Assembly (NCBI RefSeq): GCF_008824185.1
Contig: NZ_CP044425.1
Coordinates: forward strand, 186,001 to 250,000
Length of the DNA stretch: 64,000 nucleotides
Source of the DNA: Paracoccus pantotrophus
GTDB taxonomy: Bacteria; Pseudomonadota; Alphaproteobacteria; Rhodobacterales; Rhodobacteraceae
Direction of reading: 5' to 3'
Positions 25,652-34,630 of this stretch are shown here, in pieces; the stretch's first letter is position 1; each line of letters begins with the position of its first letter. The notes below the pieces were generated by a model. The model was given only the letters and a program-made list of their open reading frames with translations. It did not search any database and had not been told where the DNA came from. The position numbers were made by a program, and so were the translations under genes.

Positions 25652-26530
25652 TTACCAGTTCAGGATCGGCTCCATGGCGGCGCGGAAATCGGCCTTTTCC
25701 TCATCCGTCAGCGGCCCGAGGGGGGCGCGGCATTCGCCGACCGGCATGCCCTGGATCTCGCAGCCGTATTTCAGCTTCTGCACGAACTTGCCCGATTCCA
25801 GGATGTTCATCGCGGTATAAAGCGTCGCCATCTGCGCGCGCGCCTTGTCGAGGTCGCCCGAGCGATAGGTGCGGTCCAGGTCGCAGACCGCCTTGGCCAT
25901 GCAGTTCGCCGGCCCGCAGATCCAGGCGTCCGCACCCCAGAACATGAAGTCCAGCGCGATGTCGTCCGAGCCCGAGACCAGCTGGATGCGGCCCTTGTAG
26001 CGGGTGGCGATGCCGATGGCGCGCTGCAGCGAGCCCGAGCTTTCCTTGATGCCGATGATGCGCGGATCGTCGGCCAGCGCGTCCAGCACCTCCCAGCCCA
26101 GCTCGATGCCGTCCTTGTCCGGGTAGCTGTAAAGCACGATGGGCATGTCGGTGGCTTCCAGCACCGTCTGGAAATGCTTGATCAGCTCGGCCTGCGTCGG
26201 CTTGGTGTAGAAGGGCGTCGCCAGCAGCACGGCATCATAGCCCATTTCCTTGGCGCGCAGGGTGTTGGCGATGACGCCGGCGGTCGAGGGGGCGTTGGTG
26301 CCGGCGATTAGGATCTCGCCCGGCTTGGCGAAGTCCTTGACGAATTTCAGCACGCTGTCGCGTTCCTCGTCGGACATGAAGTTGTATTCGCCCGAAGAGC
26401 CGCAGGGCACCCAGCCCGAGACGCCGGCTTCGCGCAGGTTGGTCAGCAGCTTCTCGAAAGCGGCGAAGTCGATCTTGCCGGCGGCATCGAAGGGCGTGAC
26501 AAGGGCGGGCATGACACCTTGCAGTTTCAT
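25652..26530 (-). CDS. DapA-family lyase, probable 1-pyrroline-4-hydroxy-2-carboxylate deaminase
   Basis: 292 aa, the standard dihydrodipicolinate-synthase size. Schiff-base Lys162 (IIGIKESSG) and Tyr134 (VLYSYPD) are present, and 'CGSSGEYNFMSDEER' matches the phosphate/carboxylate-binding region of the family. In hydroxyproline clusters this family member deaminates pyrroline-4-hydroxy-2-carboxylate to alpha-ketoglutarate semialdehyde. ATG 26530 has AAAGGAAA before it. Upstream lies only a truncated permease, so its original promoter may be missing. Function is inferred from neighbours. Confidence 0.85.
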   Translation of the reverse strand: MKLQGVMPALVTPFDAAGKIDFAAFEKLLTNLREAGVSGWVPCGSSGEYNFMSDEERDSVLKFVKDFAKPGEILIAGTNAPSTAGVIANTLRAKEMGYDAVLLATPFYTKPTQAELIKHFQTVLEATDMPIVLYSYPDKDGIELGWEVLDALADDPRIIGIKESSGSLQRAIGIATRYKGRIQLVSGSDDIALDFMFWGADAWICGPANCMAKAVCDLDRTYRSGDLDKARAQMATLYTAMNILESGKFVQKLKYGCEIQGMPVGECRAPLGPLTDEEKADFRAAMEPILNW

Positions 26531-26554
26531 GGTGTTTCCTTTCGTTTCAGATAA

Positions 26555-26941
26555 TTATGCAGAGAATTTGCGAAGCAGCTTCTGCTCGACGACGGTGACG
26601 GCCCGCGTCAGGGGGAAGGCGATGACGAAGTAGATCGCGGCAACCACGGTCAGCACCTCGACCGGGCGGGCCGTGTTGTTCGAGATGTTCTGGCCGATGA
26701 ACATCAGGTCGGCCATGCCCACGGCCGAGACCAGCGCGCTTTCCTTGAACAGCGAGACGGCGTTGGACAAGAGCGTCGGCACGGCCCGCAGCACCGCCTG
26801 GGGCAGGATCACGTTCACGATCTGCGCCGCACGCGGCAGGCCAAGCGCCACGCAGGCATCCATCTGCTCGCGGCCCACCGAACGCAGCGAGGCGCGGAAG
26901 GTCTCGGAGGTGATCGCCCAACCGGGCAGGACCGCAAACAT
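26555..26941 (-). pseudogene. Truncated polar amino acid ABC permease (C-terminal half only)
   Basis: About 120 residues (from VLPGWAITSETFRASLRSV to VVEQKLLRKFSA, then a stop) match the second half of HisM/GlnP-type permeases, including the EAA-like loop 'SETFRASLRSVGREQMDACVALGLPRAAQIVNVILPQAVLRAVP'. Intact members are ~215-240 aa with an N-terminal TM region. Here homology stops near 26941, right before the leader of the divergent solute-binding gene. It sits 24 bp upstream of the DapA-like gene, in the same direction. Consistent with a deletion that removed the permease start and upstream transporter genes. Confidence 0.8.
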
Positions 26942-26965
26942 AACTTGCAACAGGAAGGAACAACC

Positions 26966-27952
26966 ATGAAAAGACGCGGATTCATGATGGCCTGTGCCTT
27001 GGCAATCCTGCCTCTGCCGGCTTTGGCCCAAGATGGCGGCAAGGTCGTCATCTATACCCCGAACAACGCGCAGGCGGTCGAGGCCGTGACGGAGGTCTTT
27101 TCCGAAAAGGCGCCCGAACTGTCGCTCAGCACGATCACCGGCGGCAGCGGCCAGTTGCTGCGCCGGGTCGAGGCCGAGGCAAGCGCACCGCAGGGCGACT
27201 TGTTCTGGAACTCAAGCGAGAACACGCTGGCGGGGTTCCGGGAATATTTCGAACCCTATGCCTCGCCCGAGGCCGAGGCAATCCAGGACGATCTCAAGCG
27301 GCCGGAAAGCCCCTGGACCGCCACCAACCTGCATGTCGTCGTGGGGATGGTGAACACGGACCAGCTTGGAGAACTGCCCGCGCCGACGAAATGGCAGGAT
27401 TTCCTGGATCCGGCCTGGAAGGGCAAGGTCGCGATTGCCGATCCGAACAACAGTTCGACGGCCTTCACGATCCTTTGGGGCTTCGAAAAGCTCATGGGAA
27501 CCGAGGCGCTGAAACAACTGGCCGCGAATGTCGTGGTAAACAGCTCGGCTTCCGCGGTGTTGCGGGGCGTGGGGCAGGGCGAATTCGCTGCCGGCTTCAC
27601 CTATGAATCGAATGCCTACGCCTTTGTCGCCGGCGGCCAGGCCGAGATTGCGCTGCTTTATCCGGAGGAGGGAACCTTCACATCCCCCGAGTTCCAGGCC
27701 CTGATCAAGGGCGGCCCGGCGCCGGAGGCCGCCCGTCGTGCGTTCGACGTGATGCTGTCGAGGGACATGCAGGTCGCCCTGCTGGAAAACACCTTCCGCC
27801 GCCCGAGCCGCGCGGATATCGACGTGTCCGAACATGTCGACCTGCCGGCGCTGGACAGCCTGAAGCTTTTCCCGACCGACGAGGCCGAGGCAGCCGCCAA
27901 TCGCGACGATTTCCTGGCCCGCTGGCAGGAATATGTGAAAGCCGGGCAATAA
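26966..27952 (+). CDS. Periplasmic solute-binding protein, FbpA/AfuA-like (orphan)
   Basis: 328 aa from ATG 26966 with AGGAAGGA upstream. The signal peptide is KRRGF-MMACALAILPLPALA, with cleavage after ALA. The mature part has 'KVVIYTPNNAQAVEAVTEVFSEKAPELSLSTITGGSGQLLRRVEAEASAPQGDLFWNSSENTL', the family-1 pattern of ferric iron, phosphonate or spermidine-type binding proteins. No permease or ATPase follows; the next genes are a proline-racemase-like enzyme and an imine reductase. The ligand is therefore unlikely to be iron and more likely an amino acid derivative, but that is inference. Confidence 0.85.
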   Translation: MKRRGFMMACALAILPLPALAQDGGKVVIYTPNNAQAVEAVTEVFSEKAPELSLSTITGGSGQLLRRVEAEASAPQGDLFWNSSENTLAGFREYFEPYASPEAEAIQDDLKRPESPWTATNLHVVVGMVNTDQLGELPAPTKWQDFLDPAWKGKVAIADPNNSSTAFTILWGFEKLMGTEALKQLAANVVVNSSASAVLRGVGQGEFAAGFTYESNAYAFVAGGQAEIALLYPEEGTFTSPEFQALIKGGPAPEAARRAFDVMLSRDMQVALLENTFRRPSRADIDVSEHVDLPALDSLKLFPTDEAEAAANRDDFLARWQEYVKAGQ

Positions 27953-27960
27953 CCCCCAAT

Positions 27961-27987
27961 GCCGCCTTCCCCGCCGGGGGAGGCGGC
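27961..27987 (+). terminator. Strong hairpin after solute-binding protein gene
   Basis: A 12-bp stem, GCCGCCTTCCCC / GGGGGAGGCGGC, with one G-U pair and a 3-nt loop, begins 9 bp after the stop. It lacks a long U-run and the next gene follows in 20 bp, so it probably lowers read-through and protects the upstream mRNA. Confidence 0.55.
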
Positions 27988-28008
27988 CCTTACTGATGGA
28001 GCCAAGCC

Positions 28009-29040
28009 ATGCGCTGGAAGCGGACCCTGAACGTTGTCGATAGCCATTGCGAGGGCGAGATCGGCCGGGTGATCACCGGAGGGGTCGGGCAGGTTCCCGG
28101 CCAGACCATGTTCGACAAGAAGCTCTGGCTTGAAAGCAACCTGGACGAGATCCGCAAGCTGGTGCTGTTCGAGCCGCGCGGTGCGGTCTGGCACAATGCC
28201 AACATCATCCTGCCCTCCAACCACCCGGAAGCGGCGATGGGATATGTCATCCTCGAGACGACGGAATATCCGGCCATGTCCGGCTCGAACACGATCTGCG
28301 TGGCGACCGTCCTGCTGGAAACTGGCATTCTGCCCATGGTCGAGCCGGTGACCGAACTGGTGCTCGAGGCGCCCGCGGGGCTGATCCGGCTCCGCTGCGA
28401 GTGCCGGGACGGCAAGGTGCTGAGCGTCCGCTTGGTCAACCAGCCCGCCTTTTGCTATCACCGGGACGCCATGGTCGAGGTCGCCGGCCTGGGCTCGGTC
28501 CGCATGGATGTCGCCTATGGCGGCATGACCTATGCCATGGTCGAGGCGGCCGACCTGGGCTTTGCCATCGAACCGCACGAGGCGCGCGACCTTTGCGACC
28601 TGGGCCAGCGCCTGAAGGCGGCAGCGGTCGAGCAATTGCCGGTCGCCTATCCCGGAAACCCCGACATGCCGGGCATCACCAATACCGAGTTCATGGGGCC
28701 GCTGCGCCGCGAAAACGGCCGGCTGGTGGCGCGCAATACGGTCGTCGTCTCGCCCGGACGCTGCGACCGCTCGCCATGCGGCACCGGCTCTTCGGCGCGC
28801 CTGGCGCTGATGCATGCCCGCGGCGAGATCAAGCCGGGCGAGACCTTCATCCACGAATCGATCACCGGCAGCCGCTTCACCTGCCAGATCGACGGGCTGA
28901 CCCGGCTTGCGCAATACGATGCGGTGATCCCCGCCATCGCCGGGCAGGCCTGGATCACCGGCCTTTACCAGATGGGGCTCGACCCGACGGATCCCTATCC
29001 CCAGGGCTTTACGCTTGCCGACACCTGGTTCGACGGTTGA
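28009..29040 (+). CDS. Proline racemase superfamily enzyme (Ser/Cys type)
   Basis: 343 aa. Catalytic positions are Ser91 (MSGSNT) and Cys257 (DRSPCGTG), the same pair type as the paralogue at 21142. 'NVVDSHCEGEIGRVITGGV' at the N-terminus and 'AQYDAVIPAIAGQAWITG' near the C-terminus are family motifs. It is followed in 12 bp by an Ldh-family imine reductase, an arrangement usual for trans-3-hydroxyproline dehydratase plus pyrroline-2-carboxylate reductase, but the Ser/Cys pair differs from the Cys/Thr of that dehydratase. The activity is therefore open: epimerase or dehydratase. Confidence 0.85.
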   Translation: MRWKRTLNVVDSHCEGEIGRVITGGVGQVPGQTMFDKKLWLESNLDEIRKLVLFEPRGAVWHNANIILPSNHPEAAMGYVILETTEYPAMSGSNTICVATVLLETGILPMVEPVTELVLEAPAGLIRLRCECRDGKVLSVRLVNQPAFCYHRDAMVEVAGLGSVRMDVAYGGMTYAMVEAADLGFAIEPHEARDLCDLGQRLKAAAVEQLPVAYPGNPDMPGITNTEFMGPLRRENGRLVARNTVVVSPGRCDRSPCGTGSSARLALMHARGEIKPGETFIHESITGSRFTCQIDGLTRLAQYDAVIPAIAGQAWITGLYQMGLDPTDPYPQGFTLADTWFDG

Positions 29041-29052
29041 CCGAGAGATGAC

Positions 29053-30069
29053 ATGATGACCTTTGCCCTTGACCCGAATGCCACGCATGTCCCGTTCGAC
29101 CTGCTGGTCCTGCGCCTGCGGAGCCTGCTGGAGGAGGCGGGCGCCTCGGAAGAGGTGGCGGCGATCCTTGCCCGGAACTGCGCGGCGTGCGAGCGCGACG
29201 GCACCTTCAGCCATGGCGTGTTTCGCATCCCCGGCTACCTTTCGACCTTGCGCAGCGGCTGGGTGGACGGTCATGCGCAGCCGCAGATCGCTCGTGTCGG
29301 CGCATCCTATCTGCGCATCGACGCCATGAACGGCTTCGCCCAGCCGGCCCTTGAGGCCGCGTGCGAGGACATCCGGGCCATGATCGGCGAAAGCGGCGCC
29401 GCGATCGTCGCGCTGCGCAATTCGCATCATTTCAGCGCGCTCTGGCCCGATGTCGAGCCCTGGGCCGATGCCGGGCTGGTTGCGCTGACCATGGTGACCG
29501 GAGGGCCGGCCGTCATGCCGAGGGGCGTTGCCCGGCCGGTTTTCGGCACCAATCCGATTGCCTTCGCCACGCCGGTCGAGGGCGGCATGCCCATCGCGAT
29601 GGATTTCGCCACCTCGTCCATGTCGCAGGGCGACCTGCGCATCGCGCGGGACGAAGGGCGGCGCGTTCCCCTTGGCACCGGGATCGGTCGGCAGGGAAGG
29701 GATACGGAAGACCCCGCGGAAATCCTGGACGAGGGCGGCATCCTGCCGTTCGGGGGCCACAAGGGCGCCCTGTTGTCCCTGATGGTCGAACTGCTCGCCT
29801 CGGCCCTGACCGGCGGGCCCTTCTCGCATGAGGTGGACATGTCCTCGGCGCCGGGGGCCGAGATTCCGCGCACCGGGCAGTTGCTGATCGTGCTGGACCC
29901 GCAGCGCGGCGGCAATGACCGGTTCGGCGGGCGCGTTGCCGGGCTGGTGCAGATGCTGCGTGACATGGGAATGGCGCGACTGCCCGGAGACCACCGCTAC
30001 CAGCGCCGCGCCAAGGCGGCTGCGCAAGGCGTGCCGATCACCCCGGCGATCCGGGCATTGTTCATCTGA
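29053..30069 (+). CDS. Ldh-family oxidoreductase (piperideine/pyrroline-2-carboxylate reductase-like)
   Basis: 338 aa; start ATG 29053 or 29056. Motifs of the malate/lactate dehydrogenase-like DpkA family: 'ERDGTFSHGVFRIPGYL', 'NSHHFSALWPDVEPWADAGL', 'FGTNPIAFATP', 'AMDFATS' and 'LPFGGHKGALLSLMVELLA'. Characterised relatives reduce cyclic imino acids (delta-1-pyrroline-2-carboxylate or piperideine-2-carboxylate) with NADPH. It pairs with the upstream proline-racemase-like gene. A GCCGG-GAAA-CCGGC mini-hairpin lies right after the stop. Confidence 0.85.
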   Translation: MMTFALDPNATHVPFDLLVLRLRSLLEEAGASEEVAAILARNCAACERDGTFSHGVFRIPGYLSTLRSGWVDGHAQPQIARVGASYLRIDAMNGFAQPALEAACEDIRAMIGESGAAIVALRNSHHFSALWPDVEPWADAGLVALTMVTGGPAVMPRGVARPVFGTNPIAFATPVEGGMPIAMDFATSSMSQGDLRIARDEGRRVPLGTGIGRQGRDTEDPAEILDEGGILPFGGHKGALLSLMVELLASALTGGPFSHEVDMSSAPGAEIPRTGQLLIVLDPQRGGNDRFGGRVAGLVQMLRDMGMARLPGDHRYQRRAKAAAQGVPITPAIRALFI

Positions 30070-30481
30070 AGCCGGGAAACCGGCCGGATGGCGCCGATGC
30101 GGCTTTCCGGTGCAGCCTGCAATGGTGGCCGCTCATGGTCATCCTCGTCCCAGGTTCGATCTTGCTGTGACATGCAATCGGGCATGGCGGGCGGCAATCC
30201 TGCGGCGGAGCGATCACGCCCCTTTCCCCGCCGATGCCCTGCGCCGCGCGATCCTCGCGCAGCCGAGCCCATGGAGCCGATGCACGCGATGCGATACGGC
30301 GCCGGATCGCGGCGGTCCGGGTCGCGCGCTGCGATGCGCTCGCCGGACGCCTTGACGCATCGCATCCTTGCCGGAGCAGCCGCCGAAAACGTCGCCGGCC
30401 GCATCCGGGACCGCGCGGTTATCGACCGGACCGGGCAAGGCCGATGCGGCGCGAGAAGCAGCAGAGCCCGCTGCCCGCCTT
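30070..30481. other. Convergent intergenic region without a recognisable gene
   Basis: 412 bp between the stops of the imine reductase (plus) and the acyl-CoA ligase (minus). Short frames here have no protein-like signature. Apart from the small hairpin at 30071-30084 I see no clear terminator, repeat or RNA. Confidence 0.5.
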
Positions 30482-32137
30482 TCAGGCGGTTTCGCGCGCC
30501 AGTTCGACCGCCCGCGCGCGCAGCGCGAATTTCTGGACCTTGCCGGTCGAGGTCTTGGGCAGCGGACCGAACACCACCCGCGACGGGCATTTGTAGCCCG
30601 CAAGGCCCGCCCGGCAATGTGCGATCAGCCCGGCCTCGGTCTCCTCGCCGCCCTTGCGCAGTTCCACGAAGGCGCAGGGGGTCTCGCCCCATTTCTCGCT
30701 GGGCATGGCGACGACAGCGCAAAGCGCCACGGCGGGATGGCGGTAAAGCTGCTCCTCGATCTCGATCGAGGAGATGTTCTCGCCGCCCGAGATGATGATG
30801 TCCTTGGAGCGGTCCTTGAGCTGGATATAGCCGTCGGGATGCATCACCGCCAGGTCGCCGGAATGGAACCAGCCGCCGGCAAAGGCCGCCGCGGTCGCGT
30901 CCGGGTTCTTCAGATAGCCCTTCATCACCACATTGCCGCGAAACATCACCTCGCCCAGCGTCCGGCCGTCGGCAGCCACGGGCTGCATGGTTTCCGGGTC
31001 CATCACCGCCAGTTCGTCCAGCGACAGGTAGCGCACGCCCTGCCGGGCCTTGCGCGCCGCCTGCTCGGCGGGCGGCAGCCCGTTCCAACCGGGGTTCCAT
31101 TCGTTCACCACGGCCGGGCCATAGGTCTCGGTCAGGCCGTAAAGATGGGTGACGCCGAAGCCGGCCTGCGCCATGGCTTGCAGCACCGTCTCGGGCGGCG
31201 GGGCGGCGGCGGTGTTGAACATCACCTGCTGCGGAAAGCTGCGCTTCTGGTCGGCCGGCGCGTTCAGCAGGGTGGACATGACGATGGGCGCCCCGCACAG
31301 ATGCGTGACGCCGTGATCGGCGATGGCGTCGAAGATCGCGCCCGCCCGGACCCAGCGCAGGCAGACCTGCGTGCCCGCCTGGACCGGCACCGTCCAGGGA
31401 AAGCACCAGCCGTTGCAGTGAAACATCGGCAGCGTCCACAGATAGACCGGATGCCGGCCCATCCCGGCATGGATGATATTGTTCAACGCCATCAGCGCCG
31501 CGCCGCGATGGTGATAGACGACGCCCTTGGGATTGCCGGTCGTCCCCGAGGTATAGTTCAGCGAGATCGCGTCCCATTCGTCGCCGGGCAGGGCGCCCGG
31601 GAAATCCGGGTCGCCCTCGGCCAGAAGCTGCTCATAGTCGAGGCGGCCGATGGGTTCGCCCTTGGGATGGGGGGCATCGTCGGGATATTCGGCGTCATCG
31701 AAGTCGATCACCAGCGGCCGCACCCTGGCCAGCGCCAGCGCCTCGGCGGCCAGCGCGGAAAACTCGCGGTCGACGATCAGCACGCGGCTTTCCGCATGGT
31801 CCAGCTGGAAGGCGACGGTCGCCGGATCGGAGCGGGTGTTGATCGAATGCAGCACCGCGCCCCCGGCCATCGGCACGCCGAAATGGGCGTGGATCATCGG
31901 CGGCGTGTTCGACAGCAGGACCGAGACGGTATCCCCCCGGCCGATCCCCCGGCCCAGCAGCGCCGAGGCCAGCCGGCAGCAATCGGCCCAGAGCCGGGCA
32001 TAGCCGTGGCGCTGGCGGCCATGGATCAGCGCCGGATGATCGGGAAAGGTCCGCGCCGCCCGCCGCAGGTAAGAGATGGGCGTCATCGGCTGGTGGTTGG
32101 CTGCCGTCCGTTCCAGCCCCTCGTCGTATTTGGTCAT
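30482..32137 (-). CDS. Acyl-CoA synthetase (AMP-binding family)
   Basis: 551 aa from ATG 32137 with GGGGGAGAAG before it; the longer upstream frame is not protein-like. The adenylate-forming motif YTSGTTGNPKGV, 'YGLTETYGP', 'GGWFHSGDLAVMHPDGYIQLKDRSKDIIISGGENISS' and the C-terminal Lys in 'PKTSTGKVQKFALR' are all intact. It activates a carboxylic acid to its CoA thioester. The pattern is that of medium/branched acid and 3-methylmercaptopropionate (DmdB-like) ligases; the substrate cannot be fixed. It is divergent from a TetR gene, 826 bp away. Confidence 0.9.
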   Translation of the reverse strand: MTKYDEGLERTAANHQPMTPISYLRRAARTFPDHPALIHGRQRHGYARLWADCCRLASALLGRGIGRGDTVSVLLSNTPPMIHAHFGVPMAGGAVLHSINTRSDPATVAFQLDHAESRVLIVDREFSALAAEALALARVRPLVIDFDDAEYPDDAPHPKGEPIGRLDYEQLLAEGDPDFPGALPGDEWDAISLNYTSGTTGNPKGVVYHHRGAALMALNNIIHAGMGRHPVYLWTLPMFHCNGWCFPWTVPVQAGTQVCLRWVRAGAIFDAIADHGVTHLCGAPIVMSTLLNAPADQKRSFPQQVMFNTAAAPPPETVLQAMAQAGFGVTHLYGLTETYGPAVVNEWNPGWNGLPPAEQAARKARQGVRYLSLDELAVMDPETMQPVAADGRTLGEVMFRGNVVMKGYLKNPDATAAAFAGGWFHSGDLAVMHPDGYIQLKDRSKDIIISGGENISSIEIEEQLYRHPAVALCAVVAMPSEKWGETPCAFVELRKGGEETEAGLIAHCRAGLAGYKCPSRVVFGPLPKTSTGKVQKFALRARAVELARETA

Positions 32138-32923
32138 GCTTCTCCCCCCAATTCGTAGCCTGGCCCGGTGCCTGGCACCCGGCGTGTCGTCTGGTCGCCG
32201 GCCGGCCCTGCGCCCCTCCCCGAAGCCGCCGCACGGGGGCCGCGCTTTCGGCCCCGTCTCCCGCGCCCCTGCCGCCAGCAGCGAGCGCCGGCCCGAGGCG
32301 CAATAGAACGCATAAATCCCGCCCCCGGTAAAGCGAGGCTTGCGACGGGGCTTCGGGGTCGATCCAGAACGCCTTGCCGTCGCCGGCGACGCGCGGTGCC
32401 GCCTATGCCATCGATGCGGGGGCCGGCCAGCCTGGGCAAGCAGAACCGTGGAGATCCTGACGCCCAGGGCGCGCTGGCGACGCGGCATGCCGGGAAGCGG
32501 CTCGACCATCAGGCACGCCGGGGTCGCCGCATCGCCATGGCCTGCTGGCGGCCAGGCTTGCCGGATGGCACGGCTTTTCGCGCCGTTCCCGGATCGGGCC
32601 TGCCGATAGGCGATCCGCACCATGCCGAATGGCCATGCACGGCAGCGGGGATCGCGCGAAAGCGAGAGATGCAGGCCGTATATCCTGCAAGAGGCCGGGG
32701 CCGGTCGGGATGGCATGCCAGCCATCCGGGCACATGGGTCACGCCAATCCCGAACCGTCGCTGCACGAGGCCAACAGATCGAGGCCGAGCGCCGCGGAAC
32801 TGGACGGCATGGGCATTCCCCATACCCGCGCCGGCGATCGGGGATTGGTCGCGGCAGCGGCCGGCCCGCGATCCGAGGGGCCAGCGAGCAACCTCATTGC
32901 CGCGCCACTTCGCCCTTGATTAC
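32138..32923. other. Gap between acyl-CoA ligase and TetR gene
   Basis: Nearly 800 bp. Open frames on both strands are fragmentary and have no recognisable domain; it may hold the decayed remains of a gene. The right end carries the TetR promoter and operator. Nothing else is visible. Confidence 0.5.
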
Positions 32924-32944
32924 ATACCAACCAGTCGGTATCCT
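32916..32944 (+). promoter_or_regulatory. TetR promoter with overlapping operator
   Basis: TTGATT (32916-32921), a 17-bp spacer and TATCCT (32939-32944) form a sigma-70-like promoter. Inside it lies ATACCAACCAGTCGGTAT (32924-32941), an imperfect palindrome (14 of 18 bases symmetric) of the ACCNACYNGTNGGT type bound by many TetR repressors. It lies 23 bp before the tetR start, which suggests autorepression. Confidence 0.65.
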
Positions 32945-32963
32945 TGATTCCAAGGAGAGTGAC

Positions 32964-33590
32964 ATGCCCGCCCGAATCGCGAAACCCAGCGCCCGTTCCA
33001 AGCTGCTCGATGCCGCCCTGTCGATGATCCGCGCCAAGGGCTACTGCGCCACCACGGTCGACGAGCTATGCGCCACCGCCGGTGTCACCAAGGGCGCCTT
33101 CTTCCATCATTTCAAGAACAAGGACGAACTGGGCGTCGCCGCCGCCGAGCATTGGTCCGAGGTGACAAGCGCCCTGTTCGCCGCGGCGCCCTATCACGAT
33201 CAAGCCGATCCGCTTGACCGCGTGATCGGCTATGTCGCCTTCCGCAAGACCTTGCTGCAGGGCGGCGTGCCCGATTTCACCTGCCTCGTCGGCACCATGC
33301 TGCAAGAGGTCTATGAGACGGCTCCGGCCATCCGCGAGGCCTGCGACCGCAGCATCAGCAGCCATGCCCGGACACTGGAGGCGGATATCGCGGCGGCGAT
33401 GCGCGACCGGTCCCTATCGGCCGACTGGACGCCAGAATCGCTCGCCCTTCACATCCAGGCCGTGCTGCAGGGCGCCTTCATCCTCGCCAAGGCAAGAGGC
33501 GGGCCGCAGGTCGCCGCCGACAGCATGGACCACCTGACCCGCTACCTGACGCTGCTGTTTGGCGCGGGTGGCGAAAACCCCAACCGGTAA
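32964..33590 (+). CDS. TetR/AcrR-family transcriptional repressor
   Basis: 208 aa from ATG 32964 with AAGGAGAGTGAC upstream. The N-terminal HTH is clear (SKLLDAALSMIRAKGYCATTVDELCATAGVTKGAFFHHFKNKDELG). The C-terminal ligand domain resembles the AcuR-like group ('GCLVGTMLQE...', 'AVLQGAFILAKARGG'). The palindrome in its promoter suggests it represses itself and the two following small genes, and perhaps the divergent acyl-CoA ligase. The inducer is unknown. Confidence 0.9.
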   Translation: MPARIAKPSARSKLLDAALSMIRAKGYCATTVDELCATAGVTKGAFFHHFKNKDELGVAAAEHWSEVTSALFAAAPYHDQADPLDRVIGYVAFRKTLLQGGVPDFTCLVGTMLQEVYETAPAIREACDRSISSHARTLEADIAAAMRDRSLSADWTPESLALHIQAVLQGAFILAKARGGPQVAADSMDHLTRYLTLLFGAGGENPNR

Positions 33591-33600
33591 GGAGACCGAC

Positions 33601-34044
33601 ATGCCCAGCACCATCACCCTGCATCGCGTCATCGCGGCGAAGCCCGAAAAGATCTACCGGGCTTTCATCGAACCGGATGCCATTGCCAGCTGGCTTCCGC
33701 CCTTCGGCTTTCTCTGCACCGTCCATGAACTGGACGCCAGGGTCGGCGGCAAGCACAGGATGTCCTTTCGGAACTTCACCACCGGGGACAGCCATTCCTT
33801 CGGCGGCGAATATGTCGAACTCGTTCCCGGCGAGCGGCTGGTCTACACGGACAGGTTCGACGACGCGAACCTGCCGGGCGAGATGCGGGTCACCGTCACG
33901 CTGAAGCCCGTGTCGGTGGGCACCGAGATGACCGTCGAGCAGGCCGGCGTGCCGGACCTGATCCCGGCCGAGGCCTGCTACCTGGGCTGGCAGCAAAGCC
34001 TGCGCAAGCTTGCGAGCCTGGTTCAGCCCGAAATCAACCAGTAG
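33601..34044 (+). CDS. SRPBCC/AHSA1-family small-molecule-binding protein
   Basis: 147 aa with AAGGAGACCGAC before ATG 33601, 10 bp after the tetR stop. It begins 'TLHRVIAAKPEKIYRAFIEPDAIASWLPPFGF' and continues 'MSFRNFTTGDSHSFGGEYVELVPGERLVYTDRFDD', the START-like AHSA1 pattern. The C-terminal helix is LGWQQSLRKLASLV. Such proteins bind hydrophobic ligands or assist stress responses; no catalytic role is certain. It probably lies in one operon with tetR. Confidence 0.85.
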   Translation: MPSTITLHRVIAAKPEKIYRAFIEPDAIASWLPPFGFLCTVHELDARVGGKHRMSFRNFTTGDSHSFGGEYVELVPGERLVYTDRFDDANLPGEMRVTVTLKPVSVGTEMTVEQAGVPDLIPAEACYLGWQQSLRKLASLVQPEINQ

Positions 34045-34141
34045 CGGCGGCGGATCGCTGCCGGCAGAGCGGCAAACGGAAACCGAGCAAGGGAAGACCC
34101 CGTTCACCCTGTGCGAAGCCCCAGACCAAAGGAGACCAGAG

Positions 34142-34630
34142 ATGACCGATCTTGTCACATGCCTGTGGTTCGACCATGGCGAGGCCGGAAAGGCGGCCGC
34201 ATTCTATGCCGCCACCTTTCCCGACAGCCATGTCGACCAGGTGATCGCTGCCCCGTCCGATTATCCCGGCGGCCAGGCGGGCAACGAGCTGACCGTCGAA
34301 TTCACCGTCCTCAATCGCAGGTTCATCGGCCTCAACGGCGGCCCGGCTTTCACGCCGAACGAGGCGGTCAGCTTCATGGTGCTGACCGAAGACCAAGGAG
34401 AAACCGATCGCTACTGGAACGCGATCGTCGGAAACGGCGGCAAGGAAAGCGATTGCGGCTGGTGCAAGGACCGCTGGGGCCATTCCTGGCAGATCACCCC
34501 GAGGCGGCTGATGGAACTGATGGCCGACCCCGACCGCGCCAAGGCCAAGCGCGCGATGGAGGCGATGATGACGATGCGGAAAATCGACATCGCCCGGATC
34601 GAGGCGGCTGCCTCTGCCGGGACGGCGTGA
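34142..34630 (+). CDS. VOC-family protein (PhnB/3-demethylubiquinone methyltransferase-like)
   Basis: 162 aa; AAGGAGACCAGAG precedes ATG 34142. 'TCLWFDHGEAGKAAAFYAATFPDSHVDQV', 'VEFTVLNRRFIGLNGGPAFTPNEAVSFMV' and 'CGWCKDRWGHSWQITPRRLMELMADPD' are typical of PhnB-like glyoxalase-fold proteins. The family name is historical; most members have no proven activity. It is the third gene of the tetR-SRPBCC-VOC set. Confidence 0.88.
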   Translation: MTDLVTCLWFDHGEAGKAAAFYAATFPDSHVDQVIAAPSDYPGGQAGNELTVEFTVLNRRFIGLNGGPAFTPNEAVSFMVLTEDQGETDRYWNAIVGNGGKESDCGWCKDRWGHSWQITPRRLMELMADPDRAKAKRAMEAMMTMRKIDIARIEAAASAGTA

